From NCBI GenBank assembly GCA_025765595.1, contig JAIVFH010000012.1:428194-492193 (forward strand): DNA of 64,000 bases. Reading direction: 5' to 3'. The stretch comes from Obelidium mucronatum. Lineage: Eukaryota > Chytridiomycota > Chytridiomycetes > Chytridiales > Chytriomycetaceae. The notes beneath the pieces are model-generated. The model ran no database searches, had not been told where the DNA came from, and was given only the letters and a program-made list of their open reading frames with translations. The stretch's first letter is position 1, and each line of letters starts with the position of its first letter. Below, piece by piece: positions 31,451 to 42,452 of this stretch. The position numbers were made by a program, and so were the translations under genes.

Positions 31451-34400
31451 TTTCAGTATGACGATGACAACACTGTCGATGGCGGTCCTCTTACGTCTCC
31501 GGCTGCAGCAACAACGCCAACCCCTATGATGGCACAAATTACCAGCGCTATTGAAGATGGGCTTCTCCAGGCTCAAACTAGAGCATCTGCAGCATCTAAA
31601 AAGCAAACACCTTCAGTAGTATGGAAAATCTTTTCGAAAGAGTTTATTCGACCCCGCCCAGACTTGAGAGGATCAAACCGTTTTTCGTACATCTGCCAAT
31701 TCAAAGTACTGAACACAGCAATTTGTGGTGTTGAAGGTTTGTTGTTTTCTTTCTGTTGTTTTTCCTCTTTTTCTCTCTTTTTTTTTCTCAAAAATTTTTT
31801 TTCTTAGTGGCTGCCGATGAACGAGGCTCAACAAAACAGCTGCTAAAACATGCCCAGTTGCATGGGTTTGTCCCTCCTTCAAAGACACCTACAACAGCAG
31901 CAGGCTCCTTGGATGCTGCTGTCCTTTCCAGCCGTGAAGACATCCGCCGCCACCTTACAAAACGAGCATGCCTTCCCGAGAAACAGACCCTGGAAAACTA
32001 TCGGTTCATGACTCTCCGAAACCTGTTAGTCAATAACCTGTCTTTCCGTTACGTTGAATCTCCAACGGCCATGCAGATGGTGAGCTTTTTATGTCCGGCA
32101 GCTAAGGAGCTTGGCTTTCTGGAGTCTGCAACAACATACCGTCGTAATGTGCTGCCAAGAACTTATTACGGATGTCTCGCAGCCCTTAAGGTGTGTTCTT
32201 CTATTTTTTTGACATGCAAACAAAGGATGTGAACTCAAATCACAACAAATCAACAGATTTATTTTGCCACTGTCGACTCTAATGTTGCTCTTGCTGCCGA
32301 TGTTTGGACAATGTTCATGAAAACTGCATTGATGGGAGTTCGGGGCTCATGGATAAGCGCAGATTTTTGTTTCCATTCAACAACAATTGCCTTCATGCCG
32401 TTGACAGGATCGCACAGGTACATCATCGCCTTCTACATTCTTAACATACTGACCAAAATTTTAATTGATGACAGTGGCATGAACCTGGCTTCTCAGTTAA
32501 TTGTCAAACTCATATCACTGGACATCCTCAAAAAACTTCAATCCTTCACCCTGGACAACGCATCAAATAATAATACGTTTATTTCTTCCTTCACGGAAGT
32601 AATTAAAACATGGCGAAATAATCCCGAATACTCTAACTTGGTGTCGCCAACAACAGGTTGGTTTTTTTTTCGAAACAATACTTTATGTTTTTTTTTTTTT
32701 TTTTTTGGAAAAAATATTAATTTCTTTTGACAGAAGATGATCGCGACCCTGTACAGCACCTTCGCTGCTTTCCTCATATCATTAACCTGGCTGTGACAGA
32801 TGCCATTTTTGGCCTCTGTGGACTTGTTACTGTTGGAGATGGTGGTGACGACTTCGACGATGACAACAAGGATGAAACAGTTGAAGCTGCTGACGAGCCA
32901 GCCGATGCTGCAGACAATCTTCAGGATGAAACTTGCGAAAAGGTAACATGCAAACCCTAAGTCTTTTTTTAGTTTCTGTGTTCTAACCATTTTATTTATA
33001 GATCAATCCTGGATTGCTTGAGGCCATCAAAACTTTGGCTGGAGCTATTGGAGGTGACTCACGGGAAGTTCAGGACATTATCTTAGCATCGTTGTCCTCA
33101 AAGACCTCTGTTGTGCCGGATGACACACGTCTTCTTTTTAAGAAGGTGAATTTTTTTTTTGCACGCATACGTGGGTTGATTATTAATCATTTCTCTACTA
33201 GTTACAAGCAGTTGCACGCATGCTTGCAAACAGCCCCATGCTGCGAGCCGAATTGGAGAAAGAGTGCAAAGCAAGAAACATTCCATTCACCATAATTCCT
33301 CAATCTGTCAAAACTCGGTGGAACTCCTGCTACGAAATGCTAGAACCTCTTTTTCGCATTTGGGACCCTCTGAACGCAATGTTACGGAACGTTAAGCCAC
33401 AAGCCCATGCCAAGTACTGTGCTGCTTTCCAGTCACACCAGGACATGTCATTCAAACCTGGAGATTTTCTGGTCTTCGAGCAGATGAAGAAGTTTCTCAC
33501 GCCCTTCTACACTGCAACTGTCTGTCTGTCAAAAGGAGATCGACCCACTGCCCAGCTAGCAATTCCAATGATGGTGTATCTCTTGAAGCAAATGGAGGAT
33601 ATAGGCTACAATTCCGAATCTATTCCTCCATACCTGAAGCAAGGAGCCCGCAATGCCTTGGAAAAACTGCGAAAATACAAGGACATTATTTTCACTACTG
33701 ATGCATATTTAGTTGCTACTGGTAACTTTTTTTTATATATTTATTTCAGTGAGTGCTGTTTAACTTCTTTTACAGTGCTTGATCCGCGAAGAAAGCTTGC
33801 TTGGATTGAAGCTAATGCACAGTACGTGGATCCCAGGCTTGCGTCAAATCGTGTCAAAGAAATCTTCAAGGATTATGAAATGAAATTCTCCACTACTACT
33901 TCCAGTGCCCAAGCCCCTGTTGTAACCTCAGTAGTGGTGGACCCTTTATTTTCATCACTAGTGGAATCATCAACTTGTATACAAACGGAACTGGATAAAT
34001 ATTTGGCAACAGATCCTTTGTCGTCAGCTGGAGAATTAGCGCACAGCCATTGGAATCCATTGTCATTCTGGAAAATGCAAAGTGACATGCCAGTATTGCA
34101 AAGAATGGTTCGGGATTTCTTTGCATCCCCAGTTTCAAGTGTTGATGTTGAGAGAATGTTCTCTGTGAGTGGACGAATGTGCACAAAGCTTCGAACTCGT
34201 TTAAGTGGAGCTACAGTTGAAATGGCACAATGTTTAATTGGTTGGTATCCTCACTTCGCATTCAACCAAATGGACAAGGGCGATTTTGTATTTTATTTTA
34301 AATAGTTTTTTTCTTCATTTAAATTAGTTATAATCGTTATTTTATATTTTTTTTAATGATATCTGTTATATTATTGTTGTATTTGTTCTTTCATTGGATT

Positions 34401-34636
34401 AAAATTGTTTGTTGTTTTTGTTTCTTGTTGATGTCCATAATTAGTGATGTGTTGAAACCAAGAGAGCCCGAGCCCCAGGGAACCCTATGGGGCACCCCCG
34501 AGGTACCCCAGGGGCCAAGCCTTGTTCGAAACCCTCAGGGGTCACCCCGCAGGGGTTCGGGGAAACTAGAGCCCCGACCCCCAACATCTCGGGGAAACTG
34601 CCACCCCGACCCCAACCCCGTCCCGTTCGCACCTTA
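31451..34636 (+). mobile_element. hAT3: duplicate of hAT2 lacking its 5' end
   Basis: Starts within exon 1 (31451) and runs to the right inverted repeat CCCGTTCGCACCTTA ending at 34636. No left inverted repeat and no promoter, so it cannot transpose. The transposase exons 2-8 (31808-34305) are intact in frame: here exon 7 reads AACATTCCATTC without the extra G of hAT2. Exon structure and domains are those of hAT2. Confidence 0.9.
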
Positions 34637-36008
34637 ATCATTCTGATGTATCTGACGATCGCTTCCACAATTGTTTGCTCAATGTATGGTGAGCAATTCC
34701 ATCCGAAAACCAGAGTTGTGGCGACGAATACATACTCCTTGGGATCGCCCGGTATTGTTCCATATGTGCCGAAATATTTTCTTGATGCTGGATGGATGAG
34801 TATATTCATGAAGCACGACTTGAAGTCGATCACTGTGTAAAACCGAGACATCCACGAAGTTAGATTTTGGATGTATGGGAGATTGAATTTTGGAGGCTTG
34901 CACCAATTGTTTAGGTAAGTGCAGTTATCGTATTTCCTCATTTTAACTTGGTCGTCAACTACCCCCGTCGGCGAGACCAAGTGTGGCATTAGATCCGGAT
35001 TTAAGCCTTTCCTTTCTCCCACATTTATTCTGATTCCTTGTTTCAGCTCTTCTTGTGTTTTCTTTTCCGCGAAATCCTTTAGAGTTTGATTTAATTTTCC
35101 ATTTTTTAGAAACGTCTTGGGAGGAAGCTTGGAGTCTTTGTAGTACGAGGTTGCGAATTCCTCTACAGTTGGACCTTCCGACAGCCATCTGGAGATTGTG
35201 TCCGCCTGTTTTCGCGTTGATGCTGTAAGGATTTTATTCCAGAACAGTTTCTTTTCTTGCGTAAGAGTATTGACCCCACCGCAAACAAATTTGTTTGGAT
35301 CCTGAACTATTACGCGATCTACTTTGTCTTTGATGAGGTCGTTCAAAAGCGTGTCCATCGCTACGTCGTCTTTTGGGCATTCTTGACCTGAAACAAAGCA
35401 GAACGCGTTCGGTTCATGGTCCGAGACGATTCGATGCTCCCACGGACGTGTGTCTGTTTCTGGTTTTGATTTCTTCCGGCGCGGCATTTGGTTTTAGCGG
35501 GTTTTTTTTTTTTTTTTTTTTTTTTTTTTGTAAATCCCTTGTGCTTGTTCTTATCGCGCTTAACGAAGTTTATTTGGATAATACTGCTATGAGATATTGG
35601 CGAGAGGGGTCTATGGGAGAATACTGAATATGAGGTCCCCTTTTTTTTTTTTTTTTTTTTTTTTTGAATAGAATCGAATCGTGTGGAAATCAGAAATCGT
35701 GTAAAGTTGAAATAAATTGCGGAAATTGGCGCCCGTTACTTGTCGTTAGCTCTGTCGAAGGGTGGGCTGCGGATTCTTACTCCTTTGTAACTGGTTTTGG
35801 TGGCGTTGTATCGAGAATTGTCCCTGTCCTTGTCTTCGCGTCTTTGATCAAAGCGACGGTAACTGTCGCGTTGATAGCGTTGAGGTCCACTCTTACATTG
35901 CGGCTTGTAACAAGATTGCGATGAGCACTGGCTTCTGCAATCGGACGCGTAATGGCCTGGTTTGTCGCAGTGGTTGCATTTGATTCTCTTGAAGCCAGCT
36001 TCTCTGCT
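34637..36008 (-). mobile_element. YR1 fragment in the second duplication unit
   Basis: Copy of 28058-29430: RT ORF N-terminal part (start ATG 35487), A29 and A25 tracts (about 35502-35665), and the gag zinc-knuckle part (35736-36008). The RT ORF runs into hAT3 at 34636 and has no downstream half here, so this copy lacks the YDD motif, RNase H and recombinase. Confidence 0.9.
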
Positions 36009-36801
36009 TGACGTTGATAAGCCTCCTGTTTTCAAGGGCCTCGCTACTGATGATTTTGATGACCTTATGCTCAAAGTCTATCTCAATTTTGATAATTCTG
36101 GACCCAAGGGAATTCTTTCCACCAAGTCCAAGATTGCTTTCGTGGTTTCCTACCTTGGTGGTAATGCTGCCAAGTGGTACATCAACCACGTCGCCAAGCC
36201 TGAGCTCCAGTTCAAGAGCTTTCAGGAATTTGCTGATGTCTTTGCCGCCTTCTTCGGCGAAGATCCACGTGTCGCTGAAGCAATTGCCAACGACAAAGCC
36301 AAGACCTTGACCCAAACTACTTCTTGTCAAGCCTACGCCCGCGATTTTCTCCGTTGGATTGCTGGTACTCAACACAACAATTACACCAAGATGTTGATGT
36401 TCAAGCAGGGTCTCAAGCTTCACGTGATGAACTATATTGATGGTCTGGAACCTCAACCAACCAACCTCTCCATGCTCATGCGCAAGGCCATTGTCTTCGA
36501 TGAGCGCGTGTTTGCTAACAACAAACGTTCTGGATCCTCCAAGGGTAACCAAGGTTCTGGTTCCAGCTCTCGCTCCAATAACCCAGGCGCTGCTTCCAAG
36601 CCCTCTGGGTCTGCTGATGTTGCCGCTGCTGATGTCAAGTCTGGCAAGCCCACCCACGAGGAACGTCAGCGCCGCAAGGATAAAGGTCTTTGCGCTTACT
36701 GTGGTCAAGACGGTTGCAAGGGTGCTTCTGACACCAAAGCTTGCCCTCTCTTGGTTGCAAAAAATGCTCGGAGCGCCCAGGGAAGGGGTGCTCAGGCGTA
36801 A
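36008..36801 (+). CDS. Gypsy C gag (N-terminally truncated)
   Basis: Open from the YR1 junction to TAA at 36799-36801. Gag core: ILSTKSKIAFVVSYLGGNAA, WYINHVAKPEL, a helical region to LKLHVMNYIDGLEPQPTNL, then a Ser-rich linker and a Cys-rich end (CAYCGQDGCKGASDTKAC), a divergent zinc knuckle lacking the usual His. It overlaps the -1 pol frame from 36741. The slippery site lies at 36759-36765. Confidence 0.8.
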
Positions 36802-38528
36802 ACTCCCCGCCCAGTTTGGCGATGCAAACTGTCAACCTTTCCGTTCCCTCATCATCGGATTCCAAGATTGTGCTTCCATGTACACTTGTTGTCGGGGAAA
36901 AATTTTCTTCTTCATCTCCAAACCTTACCAAGCCCTTTTCTTTGGGTGCCTTCGTGGATAGTGGGTGTTCGGCTTTCGGCCTTATTTCCTTAGATTTCGC
37001 TCTAAGAAATAAAATACCTGTTATTCCTTCCTCCACTTTGTACAATGTTAATTTGGCTGATGGTTTGCGCTCTCGCTCCATTACTTAACAAACTGTACTT
37101 TTAATTTGCCGAATTGGTTCTCATACCGAAACGATGTCTCTTCTTGTCGCGGATATTTCTTGTCCGCTTATTTTAGGTCTTCCATGGCTTCGCCTTCACA
37201 ACCCTTGCGTTAATTGGCGTCACATGTTGGTCACGTTCTCCGATGGGGCTTGCCTGTCAGCTGACCACGTGCCCCCTGAGGCTTTTACGGCCTTGCCTTA
37301 TTCCCCTCCAGACGATCCAGCTGTCAAGGATCTGGAGGTTTCTACCGCTTCTGTTTCAATCCCGACGGAAAATCCGCCAGCGAGTTCTACACCGGATGTT
37401 GAGTTGCTTAATACCACTGCGTTCTTTGGCATTGCCAAGAAACACGGGCTTACTATCTTTGCCGCTCGAATGGATGTCACTTCTTCTAAAGATGATGACA
37501 CTCCCACTGTGTCAATTTCAGCTGTGATTAATACAAAGGACTATCAGGAGTCTGCTATCGATTCTGACGATAGAGGAGTGCCTTTACGCTACAAGCAGTA
37601 CTCGGACGTGTTTGCACCCAAGTCTGAGACTCCTCGGCCGCTTCCACCTCATCGCCCTTACGACTTGCCTATCGAGATCGTTAAGAATGAAGATGGAACT
37701 TCGGCAAAATTACCTCTTACTAATGCCTTGGCTAGAGGCTGGATATCTCCCTCTACCTCTCCGGTCGCCGCCCCTTGCTTCTTTGTCAAGAAACCAAATG
37801 GTGGCTTCCGCCTTTGCATTGACTATCGTGCCATCAACAACATTGTAGTCAAGAACAAGTTTCCGCTACCGCTGTTCACGGATCTTGCGGGAAAATTATC
37901 CAAGGCTAAAATTTTCACTCACTTGGATCTCCCGGACGCGTACCACTTACTAAGAATACGCTCTGGTGACGAATGGAAAACTGCATTTCGCTGCAAGTTT
38001 GGCCATTTCCAGTATAATGTGGTTAGTTTCGGTCTAACCAACGCTCCAGCTGCCTTCCAGTACTTCATGAATGACATTTTTTCGGACTTACTGGGCGTGT
38101 TTGTCATCGTTTATTTGGATGACATTCTAATCTTTTCCGAAGATGAAAAATTACACGAACGTCACGTTAAGGAAGTCTTGGAGCGCTTGCGAAAACACAA
38201 CTTGGTAGTTAATCCTGCCAAATGCGCTTTCCATACCAGTTCTACGGAATTCCTGGGCCATATCTTCTCTGCCGATGGTGTCAAGATGGATCCTGCCAAG
38301 GTTGCTACCGTTTCCAGTTGGCCGGTACCTCAGTCTGTCAAGGACGTGCAAATTTTTCTTGGATTTGCAAATTTTTACCGCCAATTTATTACCGGCTACT
38401 CCGATATTGTGCTACCGCTCACAAGCCTAACGCGTAAGGAAGCCAAAATTGGACCCTTTCCATGGTCCGAAGCCGCGGCATCAGCTTTTGAAAAGCTTAA
38501 ACATGCCTTCTCCACCGCTCCGTCCTGA
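36741..38528 (+). pseudogene. Gypsy C protease and reverse transcriptase
   Basis: Protease with FVDSGCSAFGLISLDFA (about 36950-37000), an in-frame TAA at 37086-37088, then IRILGLPWL-type spacer (LILGLPWLRLHNP) and the RT: CFFVKKPNGGFRLCIDYRAI, FTHLDLPDAYHLLRI, FGLTNAPAAFQYFMND and the catalytic VYLDDILIFS (38109-38138), followed by thumb FLGFANFYRQFITGYSD. The frame ends at 38528 because of a 1-bp deletion (GCTCCGTCCTG, expected GCTCCGGTCCTG-like). All RT catalytic residues are present. Confidence 0.85.
36759..36765 (+). promoter_or_regulatory. Probable -1 ribosomal frameshift heptamer A AAA AAT
   Basis: In the gag frame the codons read GCA AAA AAT GCT, giving X XXY YYZ with X=Y=A. Pol is in the -1 frame and open across this point (KKCSERPGKGC). 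The same heptamer is in gypsy B at 30181-30187; gypsy A has GCA ACA AAT. Confidence 0.6.
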
Positions 38529-38555
38529 TTCACTTCGATCCCAGTCGTACCGTGT

Positions 38556-39245
38556 ATGTGGAAACTCTCAGATTTTGCACTGGGCGCAATTTTATCCCAG
38601 TTCGGTTCGGATGGAAGGTTACACCCTGTTGCCTTTCATTCCCGCAAGTTAATTCCAGCGGAAATCAACTACGATACTCACGACAAGGAACTGCTTGCCA
38701 TCGTAGACGCGTTCGCGGCTTGGAGACATTACCTAATAGCCGTTGAGCCCTCAGACCCGATCATTGTTTTCTCTGATCATGATCGCCTTCAAAACTTCAC
38801 TGCCGTCCAGCAACTTACCCGTCGCCAATATAGGTGGATGACTAAGTTGTCGGAATTTAGTTTTAAAATTTTTCATCGCCCTGGCCGACTTTCCGGAAAA
38901 CCAGACGCGCTGTCCCGCCGCCCTGACTACGTCACTCAGCAAGGCGATGAGCTGCATAAACAAAACTTTATTCAGCTATTCCAACGTGTGGATATTGATG
39001 ACATTACTATTGTCAATTCGGACAAAAGCTGGATCGATCGCGTCACCCTCGCTACTTCCAAGTCCGCTCTGTACACCTTACACAAGAAGCGCAAGTTACA
39101 CATTATCTTCACTGAATCCAACGGTCTCATCTTTCGTGATGAACTTATTTACCTTCCAACTGAGGAGCTTCAACTTGAAGTTTTCCGTCAACGTCACTGT
39201 GCTCCCGCTGCTGGCCACTTTGGTGTTCCTAAAACAGTTGAGTGA
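38556..39245 (+). pseudogene. Gypsy C RNase H
   Basis: Continues the RT after two compensating frame changes (38524 and 38573): SDFALGAILSQFGSDG, PVAFHSRKLIPAEINYDTHD, KELLAIVDAFAAWRHYL, VFSDHDRLQNF and FKIFHRPGRLSGKPDALSRR, the usual gypsy RNase H. Ends in the region before the integrase zinc finger (HCAPAAGHFGVPKTVE), where the frame changes to that of the integrase. Confidence 0.85.
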
Positions 39246-40467
39246 TTACTGGTTTCCGCGCATGCGGCGTGTAGTTCAGCGTTTCATCGCAAACTGCGAC
39301 GCGTGTCAGCGTTCTCGTCCTTCTCGCCATGCTCCATTTGGCCTCCTCCAACCCTTACCTGTTCCTTCCAAACCATGGATGGATATCTCTATGGATTGGA
39401 TTACTGACTTGCCTATTAGTCAAGGTTTTGATGCCTTACTTGTGGTAAAAGATCGGCTTACCAAGCAAGCCCATTTTATTCCTACGGTAAAAACTTCTAC
39501 AGGTGCTGATACTGCAGACATCTACATTCGGGAAGTTTTTAGACTTCACAGTGCTTCCAGATCCATTGTATCCGATCGCGACCCACGTTTTACTGGTGGT
39601 TTCTGGCAACGTTTTATGGAACTCCTAAACGTTAAACTTAACATTTCTACCGCTTTTCACCCTCAAACTGATGGATCTACTGAGGTCCTCAACCAAGTCA
39701 TTGAGCAATACCTACGCGTTTACTGTAACTACCAGCAAGACGATTGGGTATCCAAATTACCGCTCTGCGAATTTGCCTACAACAATTCTTTGGTAACCAC
39801 TACTGGTCATACACCGTTCTTCGCAAACTCTGGTCACAATCCAATTTTTGACCCCTCTGTTATTCGTGAATCCTCTGTTCCTGACACTGAAGATCGCCTC
39901 GTTGAAGACCTTCGTGCAAACTTAAAGTTTGCCCAGGAAGGTTACACCACACAAGCCAACAAATCTCGGTTACCGGTTCCAGAAATTAAACCCGGGGACT
40001 TGGTTTTCTTGGATCGCCGCAATATCAAGACTAATCGTCCTTCTCAAAAGATTGATGATAAGAAACTTGGTCCTTTTAAAGTCAAGCGCGTCATCAACCC
40101 AGTCGCCTTTGAGCTTGCCTTACCTTCAACCATGCGTATTCATCCAGTATTCCACGCGTCTTTGCTGCATCCCAAGACTAAGAATATTGTCGCCGTGTTT
40201 ACCCAACCTCCACCTCCGCCAGTTATCGTGGACAACACTGAAGAATGGGAAGTTCAAGAAATCTTGGATTCTCGCGTTTTCTACAACAAACTTCAATATT
40301 TGGTACACTGGATGGGTTATTCTAACTCTGACCGCTCTTGGGAGCCTGCTGCCAATGTTTCGGGTTCTGCTGAGTTGGTTTCTGAATTCCACGCCAAATA
40401 TCCCGATAAGCCTGGTCCTGGTGCGATTGCTGCAAGTGTTCGCAATCGCAAGAAAAGAAGGGGATGA
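39230..40467 (+). CDS. Gypsy C integrase with C-terminal chromodomain
   Basis: Open frame to TGA at 40465-40467. Zinc-finger end CDACQRSRPSRHAPFG, catalytic core with MDWITDLP (Asp), SIVSDRDPRFTGGFW (Asp) and the HPQTDGSTEVLNQVIEQYLR helix with the Glu, C-terminal GPFKVKRVINP and LHPKTK region, then a chromodomain (WEVQEILDSRVFYNKLQYLV, HWMGYSNSDRSWEPAANV). This places the element among the chromoviruses, whose chromodomain guides insertion to modified histones. Directly followed by the 3' LTR (TGTTAGAA at 40468). Confidence 0.92.
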
Positions 40468-40958
40468 TGTTAGAAATCACCCGTCTTATAGTGATATTTC
40501 TCTATAGTCCCGTAGCTTGGTGGTCATTACGCGCGACTCTCACGATGGAAACCCGGGTTCGATCCCCGCTAGTATAATTTTACTTTAAGTTTCTATTTTT
40601 GTATTTGTCATCTTTGATTTGTCACTTTACTAAGTTTTTCTGTTTCATTTTGTGATATCATTCTTGATTTCACATATTATTGTGCTATCACTCTTGCTAT
40701 CACAATTTCTGTTTGATTTTCAGTTTGTTTTCTGTTTTGAACTTTTGTTATTTGTAATTCCAGAACTTGCATAAATAGCAAGCTTTCTGCTCTGAGTTTT
40801 AGTTCAGTTTCAATACATTCTGTGTTAGTCTTCAGTTTTGTAACTCTTCAATCCCGTCTCTCGTGACCTCAAGCCGTTATTGGACAAGCCCTCGTGCCCC
40901 CTAAGCCCTCGTGCCTTCAAGAACCCTTAAGTCTTTTATTGACTATCTGGTTCTAACA
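40468..40958 (+). mobile_element. 3' LTR of gypsy C (491 bp)
   Basis: Starts TGTTAGAA and ends TTCTAACA, a perfect 8-base terminal inverted repeat. Relatives at 1687-2153, 4033-4065 and 12740-13213. Near its 5' end is a tRNA-like stretch (40510-40570) with A-box-like TAGCTTGGTGG and B-box-like GGTTCGATCC. Downstream is AT-rich sequence with GTGATATCATTCTTGATTTC repeats, then TAAATAGC (40775-40782), a possible TATA-like element. Confidence 0.9.
40510..40570 (+). promoter_or_regulatory. tRNA-like pol III promoter boxes in the LTR
   Basis: A-box-like TAGCTTGGTGG (40513-40523) and B-box-like GGTTCGATCC (40556-40565), 43 bases apart, with a 4-bp T-arm stem CGGG/CCCG. The two other long LTR copies keep the arrangement (the 12740 copy has near-consensus boxes) although the middle differs strongly. 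Acceptor and anticodon stems do not fold, so it is not a tRNA gene. Confidence 0.5.
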
Positions 40959-41647
40959 CCAATGGCCGCAAGCGCTGTATTTGCCTCTTTGAAGGTTTCT
41001 TTTACCCGGTGGATGTGGTTGTCCAGAAATGGGTTTGAATAGTCCCGCTTCTTTCCTTTGTTGTCTCTGAGCGCATCGCAGGCTTGTTGCAGGATGTTAC
41101 GCCCCATCGCTAGGTAGTTCAAAGCCTAGAGCAGTTTTTTTTTTTTTTTTTTTTTTTTTTTGAATTAGATTGCGGGATACATTGACAGTATGGATTGATC
41201 AGAGATTCGGGTAGTTTGATGAGACAGTTCCTGTCCTTGTGTTATGGAGCAGTTCGTTCGCTCCCCCGCATTTACCGGGTTGTCAAATGACTGGTGCGTG
41301 GAGCAGTTCCTGCTCTCCCTCCGGAGACTACCGGTGTTGTGATGAACTGTGGGGCCACTGGTTTTGTGCGCCCCTGGTTGTTGAAAATGGCCACTGGTTT
41401 TGTGCGCCAATTTTATAACGAAAACACGTTGCGCGACTCGCTCTGGGTCCTGCGCTAGTAGCTCTCAACCGCTAGCTGCTGCAGGACAGGGAAATTGGAT
41501 CGGTGTGGTACCCTGCGGCCGCGGTGAGTGCGCAAGCTAATGCCATCTCACTTAGCGACTCCACATTGTGACTCCCACTTAATGCCGGCAGTTTCAACAG
41601 TGTTATAGACACTCTTCTACTGCCGGTTCCTTCCCGGTCCATCTGTA

Positions 41648-41680
<33 letters not shown>

Positions 41681-42400
41681 AAGATGGCACAGGAAGGGGT
41701 GGAGGGGTTGTTAGTTGGGATTTAAACTACCTTCTCATCGTCTGGCTGTCTATTGAATTCCGACTGCAGAATGTCCAGTTGGAGGTGTTTTGATTTTGAC
41801 TTCTTCTTTTTGCGGGATTCTTTTTCACTGGACGTTGAGGACTCTGTGGAGCTCGACTCCTGCTCCGAGTCCTCTGAAGAGGAATGTCCTCTCTTCCGAC
41901 TCTTTGGTAACGCCTGACGTCGAATTGGTAGGCGTTGTCGCTGGTGTGGTTGAAAATCCGCTTGGGCGCCGTCATCACAATCCGAAACGTCGTCCTCATT
42001 GTCCCGCTGTTCGTCTTCATTGTCGTTGTTTTGGTTTCGGTTGATCCTTGCTGGAGCGTCCGCAGGCTCCCGCACGTCTCCATTCATGAAGAGGAAACGC
42101 AGTGCCGGCTGGCGGCGCTGGGATCCCCGCCGAAGCGCATGCTGCAAAGACGCCTGGTGCCGATAAGTGACCCAAACGAACAAAACCGTTTATGATAAAA
42201 CGTTCCGCAGTGAGGGGCGGATTCCATACTGCTGCCGGGGGTGGAGGTGGTGCCGCTGGGGCCGGCGGATTGGGGTTGGCGGGGGGTACTTGCATGCGGA
42301 GCTGGAAGTTCGCGTCACCTGTGACTGTTGGAGGTTGGGACCGACTTTGGGACCAGAAATTGGTTTTCTCCGGGTGCCTCCCAATTAATCATTCACTTGA
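40959..42400 (-). mobile_element. YR3: gag and A-tract cassette of a third YR element
   Basis: Minus strand: Pro-rich gag N-terminus (about 42295: NPNPPAPAAPPPPPAAVW) in one frame, gag C-terminus in another (42183-41722: acidic DNEDDVSDCDD, then SSSEDSEQESSSTESSTSSE and KESRKKKKSKSK), A30 (41679-41650), a 488-nt spacer, A27 (41161-41135), then an ATG at 41107 opening MGRNILQQACDALRDNKG and running 49 codons to the gypsy LTR, where it is cut. The spacer contains the 20-bp direct repeat GGCCACTGGTTTTGTGCGCC (41353-41372, 41389-41408). Assignment rests on the shared gag/A-tract layout. The right end abuts DUF885 copy 2. Confidence 0.6.
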
Positions 42401-42452
42401 TCCTTCTCAAATTGTTGTATTTCAATAAATTCACGAATCGTTGTTCCCAAGT

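Larger units (their letters stand above)
24875..38026. repeat. Direct tandem duplication, unit 6,576 bp (24875-31450 and 31451-38026)
   Basis: The unit starts inside exon 1 of hAT2 and ends inside the gypsy RT. At the internal junction (31441-31460) gypsy GTGGTTAGTTT runs directly into hAT TTTCAGTATGACG; outer boundaries are CGAC|TTTCAG on the left and TTAGTTT|CGGTC on the right, with one or two T of overlap. The copies differ by a few substitutions (for example 25983 against 32559, 29492 against 36070), homopolymer-length changes and a 1-bp insertion at 26710, so the event is recent. Consequences: gypsy B is cut in its RT, hAT3 lacks its 5' end. Confidence 0.9.
36008..40958 (+). mobile_element. 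Gypsy C: chromovirus-type Ty3/gypsy element with 3' LTR, 5' truncated
   Basis: Order gag, protease, RT, RNase H, integrase, chromodomain, 3' LTR, the Ty3/gypsy order. The 5' LTR and gag N-terminus are missing (junction with YR1 gag near 36008), so no target duplication can be tested. Pol is broken by an in-frame TAA at 37086-37088, a 1-bp deletion near 38524, a compensating insertion near 38573, and a frame change near 39240; also 57 bp before the RT are deleted relative to gypsy A. Some frame breaks could be sequence errors. Confidence 0.92.
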
